From: DATARR01 sp044868005
Lineage (GTDB): Bacteria; Acidobacteriota; Thermoanaerobaculia; Multivoradales; UBA5704
Reading direction: 5' to 3'
Assembly (NCBI GenBank): GCA_044868005.1
Contig: JBIOVX010000237.1
Location: forward strand, 1 to 64,000
Length of the DNA stretch: 64,000 bases
In this document: positions 60,242 to 64,000 of the stretch, piece by piece
Layout of the letters: each line of letters starts with the position of its first letter
How positions within the stretch are numbered: position 1 is the stretch's first letter
Program-made: the position numbers and the translations under genes
Notes under the pieces: generated by a model
The model's database searches: none
What the model was told of the DNA's origin: nothing
The model's input: the letters and a program-made list of their open reading frames with translations, nothing else

Positions 60242-61697
60242 CATAGCGGGAGCCCTCGACGCGATCTCGCTGTTTCTCGGCGCCGGGCTCGGGTTGACGC
60301 TGTGCCTGCCGGGACTTCCGCGCATGGGCCTGGCCGGCCGAATGGCCTTCGGCTATCTCCTGGGCGTGGCCTGGATCGGGCTGTCCCTCTACCTCGCGTC
60401 GCACTTCGGCGGCGTGACGATCGACGGGCCGCTGGTCTTCATCGCGGCGTTCGTGCCGTTGGCGGCGGGAGCGGCGGTGGCCGTTGCCATGCTGGTGAAG
60501 AAGAGGTGGCGCGCGCCCGCGGCGCGGCGTCCCCGGCGTCTGCTCCAGACCCTCGGTTGGCTGGCGTGCGCTCTGCTCACCGCGGTTTTTACCGCTGCGG
60601 TCCTGGGGAACGCGCTGACTCGGCCGCTCACGGATTGGGACGGCCGGATGACATGGGCCGCGCAGGCGGTCTTCATCCGCGAAGCGGGCACCGTGGATGC
60701 GGAGGTCCTGCGGTCTGCCGAGAGCTTCATCAACCATCCGCGCTATCCGCTCCTCATGCCGCTCGCGCAGAACGCCGCCCTCGCGGCGGCGGGGCGTGAG
60801 GACGAACGCATTTTTCGCGCGATGTACGCGGCGTTCTATCCGGCCCTGGTCTTGCTCGTCGCCGAGGCTACCCGGCGCTGGGCGGGCGCGCGCGCGGCGC
60901 TCGTCGCGACCCTCGTCCTGCTGACGATCCCGTGGATCCCTTTCGATTCCGAAGGAGGCGCGACCGGCGCCTACAGCGATCTTCCCCTGGCCTGTTTTTT
61001 CGGCGCGGCGCTCGCGTTGCTCGTGCGCGGCCGTCCGCGGGCTTCCGCCGGCTTGGCCGCCGGCCTGTTGCTCGCCGCGGCGGTGCTGACGAAAAACGAA
61101 GGATTGCCCGCAGCGGCGGCTACGCTCGTCCTGGCCGGCGGCGGTGCGGTCCTCGCCCTCCGCCGTCGCCGGAGATCGGCGAGGGCCCGCCTGCTCGCGA
61201 CGGCCGCCGCGCTCGGCGTGGCGATGGTCGCGCTCGCGCTCCTGCTCGACTGGCGCGCGTCCATTCCCCCTCGCTACGACGAGGCCTACTTCGAAACCGC
61301 GTCCCTGCCTGCGTTGGTTTCCGACCTGGCGTCCGCGCGGGCCTTCTCGACCCTGCCCGTCATCGCGAGACGCATGTTCGACACTGGGCTTTGGGGCCTT
61401 TTCTGGTGGCTGGCTCCCGTCGTCTTCCTGGTCGCCTTGCCGCGTCTCCGCCGCCCTCCCACGGCCGTGCTGGCGCTCGCCGCGGCCACGCCGCTGATGG
61501 TGGCCTGGGCCGCCTATTCGCACCACTCGCAGGGGCCGACGGCGGACTTCTACGCCGAGGTCACCTGGAACCGGATGCTGCTGCAGGCCGCGGTGCCCCT
61601 CTTCGGTCTTCTGGCGCTGGCGGTCCGGCGGCTCCTCGCAGGTTTCCCGTCTACTTCGCCGCCGTGCCCGCCTTCTCCCGCTCCACCCAGGCCTTGA
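60228..61697 (+). CDS. GT39/ArnT-like polytopic membrane glycosyltransferase
   Basis: A 489-residue protein with about 11 TM segments. The first large loop has LTRPLTDWDGRMTWAAQAVFIREAG, with the acidic pair expected of GT-C enzymes of the PMT/ArnT group, followed by FINHPRYPLLMPLAQNAALAA and a lysine block AAVLTKNEGLPAAAATLV seen in family members. It would move a sugar from a polyprenyl phosphate. The last 47 bases overlap the convergent DUF885 gene, so the Pro-rich tail (STSPPCPPSPAPPRP) may be an over-read end. Confidence 0.8.
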   Translation: MAANSIAGALDAISLFLGAGLGLTLCLPGLPRMGLAGRMAFGYLLGVAWIGLSLYLASHFGGVTIDGPLVFIAAFVPLAAGAAVAVAMLVKKRWRAPAARRPRRLLQTLGWLACALLTAVFTAAVLGNALTRPLTDWDGRMTWAAQAVFIREAGTVDAEVLRSAESFINHPRYPLLMPLAQNAALAAAGREDERIFRAMYAAFYPALVLLVAEATRRWAGARAALVATLVLLTIPWIPFDSEGGATGAYSDLPLACFFGAALALLVRGRPRASAGLAAGLLLAAAVLTKNEGLPAAAATLVLAGGGAVLALRRRRRSARARLLATAAALGVAMVALALLLDWRASIPPRYDEAYFETASLPALVSDLASARAFSTLPVIARRMFDTGLWGLFWWLAPVVFLVALPRLRRPPTAVLALAAATPLMVAWAAYSHHSQGPTADFYAEVTWNRMLLQAAVPLFGLLALAVRRLLAGFPSTSPPCPPSPAPPRP

Positions 61698-63483
61698 CGT
61701 TCTTCTCCAGCAGGTCGAGCGGCAGGGCGCCGTTGCCGAGGACCTGGTCGTGGAAGGCGCGGACGTCGAACTTCGTTCCCAGCTCCTTCTCGGCTTCGGC
61801 ACGCAGCTCCTTGAGCTTGAGCTCGCCGATCTTGTAGGCGAGGGCCTGGCCGGGCCAGACGATGTAGCGGTCCACCTCGACCTCGATGTCGTGCTCGGCC
61901 TTGCCGGCGTTGGCCTTGAAGTAGTCGATCGCCTGCTGGCGCGTCCAGCCCTTGGCGTGCATGCCGGTGTCCACCACCAGGCGGACGGCGCGCCACATCT
62001 CGTAGGTGAGCTGGCCGAATTTCGAGTAAGCGTCCTTGTAGAGGCCGATCTCGTCGCCGAGGCTCTCGGCGTAGAGGCCCCAGCCCTCGACGAAGGCCGT
62101 GTAGTCGTCGTAGCGGCGCCACTGCGGCACGTCCTCGAGCTCCTGGGCCAGCGAGAGCTGCAGGTGGTGGCCCGGCACGGCCTCGTGCGCGGTGAGCGCC
62201 TCCATTTCCCACTTCGGACGCGACTTGAGGTCGTAGGTGTTGGCATTGAACCAGCCGGGCCGGCCGGCGGCGAGCGAGCCGTTCTCATAGTAGGCGGTGG
62301 TCTGCGACTTCTCGGAGTACGACGGCACCGGCGTGACGCCATAGGGCAGCCGCGGCAGCTTGCCGAAGAGCTTCACCAGCTCGGGATCGATGCGCTTGGC
62401 GATGTCGCGGTAGCCGGCCAGCAGGTCCTCGGGCTTGTCGTAGAAGAACCGCGGATCGGTGCGCAGGAAGGTGAAGAACTCCGGCAGGCTGCCCTTGAAG
62501 CCGGTCTTGGCCATCAGCGCTTCCATCTGCTCGCGGATGCGCTTGACCTCGGCGAGACCGATCTGGTGGATCTGCTCGGGCGTCAGGCTCGTTGTCGTCT
62601 GCTGCCGCACGTTGAAGGCATACCAGGCCTTGCCGTCCGGCAGATCGCTCATGGCGATGGACTCGCGGGCGGCGGGGACGTAAGTGTTCGCGAGGTAGCC
62701 CTGCAGCTTGCGGAAGGCGGGCGCGACGCGGTCGCGGAAGGCCTCGGCGGCCGCGTTCTTCAGCCGCTCCTGCTCGGCGGCGGCGATGGTGGACGGGAAC
62801 TTCTGGAAGGCCTTGAGCATCGGGCTCGTCAGCGGATCGTCGACGACCAGATTGCCGACCTGCGCCGCGACCTCTCCGAGGGTGACGCGCGGCGGCGTGA
62901 TACCCGTCTGCAATCCCTTGTCGAGGAGAGCGATCACCTGATCGATGACCGCGGGGATGCCGCGCAGGCGGGAGAGGAGATCTTCGTAATCCTTGACGTT
63001 GCGGGCGGGCGTGTACGAGAGGAGCTGCGGAATGCCCTGGTGCACGCCGCCGACCTGCGTGATCACCATGTATTCGCCGTGGAACCGTTCGCCTTCGATA
63101 TCCTGCTCGATCCGGCGGCGCGCCAGGTCGTAGTTGACCTGCTCGGAGGGCTTGAGCTGCGCGCGGTCGATGGAGAGCAGCGCCTCGCGCATCTTGTGCG
63201 AGGTGGCGCGTCCGAACTCGATGGCCTCGAACGAGGAGTCGGACCAGCGGTCGTTGAGGCCCGGATAGCCGATGGAGGTGGCGAACTCGGGGGAGGAGTG
63301 CATGATGTAGTCCCAGGCCAGATCGAACAGCTTCTGCAGCCGCTCGCTCTCGCTCCCCTGCCCTTTGGTGGCGGGGAACTGCTCGAACTTGCGGGCGAAT
63401 TCGACGAGATCCGGCGCCACGGCTGCCTGGACGACGGCGGCGGCCAGCAGGAGCGCGGCGAAGGCGAGAGCGGGTTTCTTCAT
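61651..63483 (-). CDS. DUF885 family metallopeptidase
   Basis: A 610-residue exported enzyme (signal residues 1-20, VVQA). The zinc-site motif HEAVPGHHLQLSLAQEL (about residue 425) and FVEGWGLYAESLG (about residue 458) are the conserved pair of DUF885, a group related to carboxypeptidase-like metallopeptidases. GAGAGGA is upstream of the chosen ATG at 63483. A second, closely similar gene follows upstream on the same strand, which indicates tandem duplication. Confidence 0.9.
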   Translation of the reverse strand: MKKPALAFAALLLAAAVVQAAVAPDLVEFARKFEQFPATKGQGSESERLQKLFDLAWDYIMHSSPEFATSIGYPGLNDRWSDSSFEAIEFGRATSHKMREALLSIDRAQLKPSEQVNYDLARRRIEQDIEGERFHGEYMVITQVGGVHQGIPQLLSYTPARNVKDYEDLLSRLRGIPAVIDQVIALLDKGLQTGITPPRVTLGEVAAQVGNLVVDDPLTSPMLKAFQKFPSTIAAAEQERLKNAAAEAFRDRVAPAFRKLQGYLANTYVPAARESIAMSDLPDGKAWYAFNVRQQTTTSLTPEQIHQIGLAEVKRIREQMEALMAKTGFKGSLPEFFTFLRTDPRFFYDKPEDLLAGYRDIAKRIDPELVKLFGKLPRLPYGVTPVPSYSEKSQTTAYYENGSLAAGRPGWFNANTYDLKSRPKWEMEALTAHEAVPGHHLQLSLAQELEDVPQWRRYDDYTAFVEGWGLYAESLGDEIGLYKDAYSKFGQLTYEMWRAVRLVVDTGMHAKGWTRQQAIDYFKANAGKAEHDIEVEVDRYIVWPGQALAYKIGELKLKELRAEAEKELGTKFDVRAFHDQVLGNGALPLDLLEKNVKAWVEREKAGTAAK

Positions 63484-63580
63484 GGATTGGTCCTCTCGAG
63501 AAATGAAGGCGCAGAAGGCCCTTCCCATCATACGGGTTCCGTGAGGTGAAGGTTACGTGAATCGGACCGAGCGGACCGAT

Positions 63581-64000
63581 CTACTTCGCCGCCTCCATTC
63601 CCGCCTTCTCCTGCGCCACCCACGCCTTGATGCTCTTCTCCAGCAGGTCGAGCGGCAACTGGCCGTTGCCTAAGATGCGGTCGTGGAAGGCGCGGATGTC
63701 GAACTTCGGTCCCAGCTCCCTTTCGGCGTAGGCGCGCAGCTCCTTGATCTTCAGCTCGCCGATCTTGTAGCAGGGCGCTCCTCCCGGGTTGACGATGTAG
63801 CGGTCGACCTCGGCCTCGATCTCGTGCTCGGTCCTGGCGGAGTTCGCCTTGCAATAGTCGATTGCCTGCTGGCGCGTCCATCCCTTGGCGTGCAGGCCGG
63901 TATCGACCACCAGACGGATGGCCCGCCAGATCTCCAGGGTGAGCTGGCCGAACTTGGAGTAAGGGTCCTTGTAGAGGCCGAGCTCGCCCCCCAGGCTCTC
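63581..64000 (-). CDS. DUF885 family protein, partial (C-terminal 140 codons)
   Basis: Only the end is present; the frame runs off the window. ESLGGELGLYKDPYSKFGQLTLEIWRAIRLVVDTGLHAKGWTRQQAIDYC and GQLPLDLLEKSIKAWVAQEKAG are near copies of the neighbour at 61651. The HEAVPGHH region lies beyond the edge, so its activity cannot be judged. Confidence 0.9.
   Translation of the reverse strand, partial: ESLGGELGLYKDPYSKFGQLTLEIWRAIRLVVDTGLHAKGWTRQQAIDYCKANSARTEHEIEAEVDRYIVNPGGAPCYKIGELKIKELRAYAERELGPKFDIRAFHDRILGNGQLPLDLLEKSIKAWVAQEKAGMEAAK

Noticed and set aside
59793..62342. Open frame of 849 codons on the minus strand
   Set aside because: It covers the GT39-like gene and the end of the DUF885 gene in a wrong frame and has long Arg/Pro/Ser runs.
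1..64000. tRNA, rRNA and CRISPR arrays
   Set aside because: No cloverleaf with a GTTCGANTC arm, no rRNA-like stretch and no regularly spaced direct repeats were found by reading both strands.

Overview
The window is GC-rich DNA with tightly packed genes on both strands. The gene content suggests a Gram-negative, aerobic, soil-type Acidobacteriota member, possibly of the Thermoanaerobaculia. This is inferred from gene content, not from a marker gene. Pointers are a secreted protein with a C-terminal TPCRLVDTR-type module, a reaction-centre-type dihaem cytochrome c, an IPTL-like C-terminal anchor, tandem DUF885 peptidases, and many Ser/Thr-kinase, FHA, cyclase, HD-GYP and hybrid histidine-kinase proteins. 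No rRNA, tRNA or CRISPR array was seen.

Layout. 0.1-5.6 kb: MacA/MacB-type efflux genes, a universal stress protein, a vapBC module, a DUF2142 membrane protein and a flavin reductase. 5.8-17.3 kb: a porin-like protein, a periplasmic cupredoxin, a Cache-HAMP-kinase with a degenerate cyclase domain, a GAF-HD-GYP protein, and an FHA-GAF-adenylate cyclase. This signalling block is split at 11.9-15.4 kb by an AT-richer island with a four-TM protein and a fusion of a degenerate PfkB-like domain to an AAA+ ATPase. I consider this island the best candidate for an undescribed system. 17.3-34.1 kb: secreted proteins, a PRC-barrel protein, a CheB-CheR-kinase-receiver fusion, an MltF-like transglycosylase, a dihaem peroxidase-like protein, YihY and AI-2E-type membrane proteins, a NarL-type two-component pair, an ice-binding-like protein, and two divergent genes with mirrored leaders. 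34.2-46.4 kb: a LysM/DUF5715 protein, an ABC-2 exporter, a VOC protein, a metzincin-like protein whose first zinc-binding His is Gln, MscS, a dihaem cytochrome, a fitAB-like module and a YnjBCD-type importer.

46.4-50.8 kb is a potassium locus. Short remnants of kdpD and kdpB lie beside an intact KimA-like permease and an intact KdpDE-type two-component pair, as if a Kdp pump was lost and its regulators kept. 50.9-54.1 kb holds a split TPP decarboxylase with a cyclase-family hydrolase, then an MNT-HEPN toxin-antitoxin pair lying between the cyclase gene and a 63-bp copy of that gene's 3' end, then a Cys-rich secreted peptide. 54.2-64 kb: YdeI, a large repeat-domain surface protein, DinB-like and GNAT proteins, a GT39-like membrane protein, and two DUF885 peptidases, the last cut by the window edge.

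Two themes run through the window. Several genes without a Shine-Dalgarno sequence have a TATACCCT, GATACCCT or TAGACT box only 6-12 nt before the start codon, which suggests leaderless or very short-leader transcripts. Short, mutated gene fragments recur at about 27.0, 46.4-46.9 and 53.7 kb, which suggests repeated small rearrangements.
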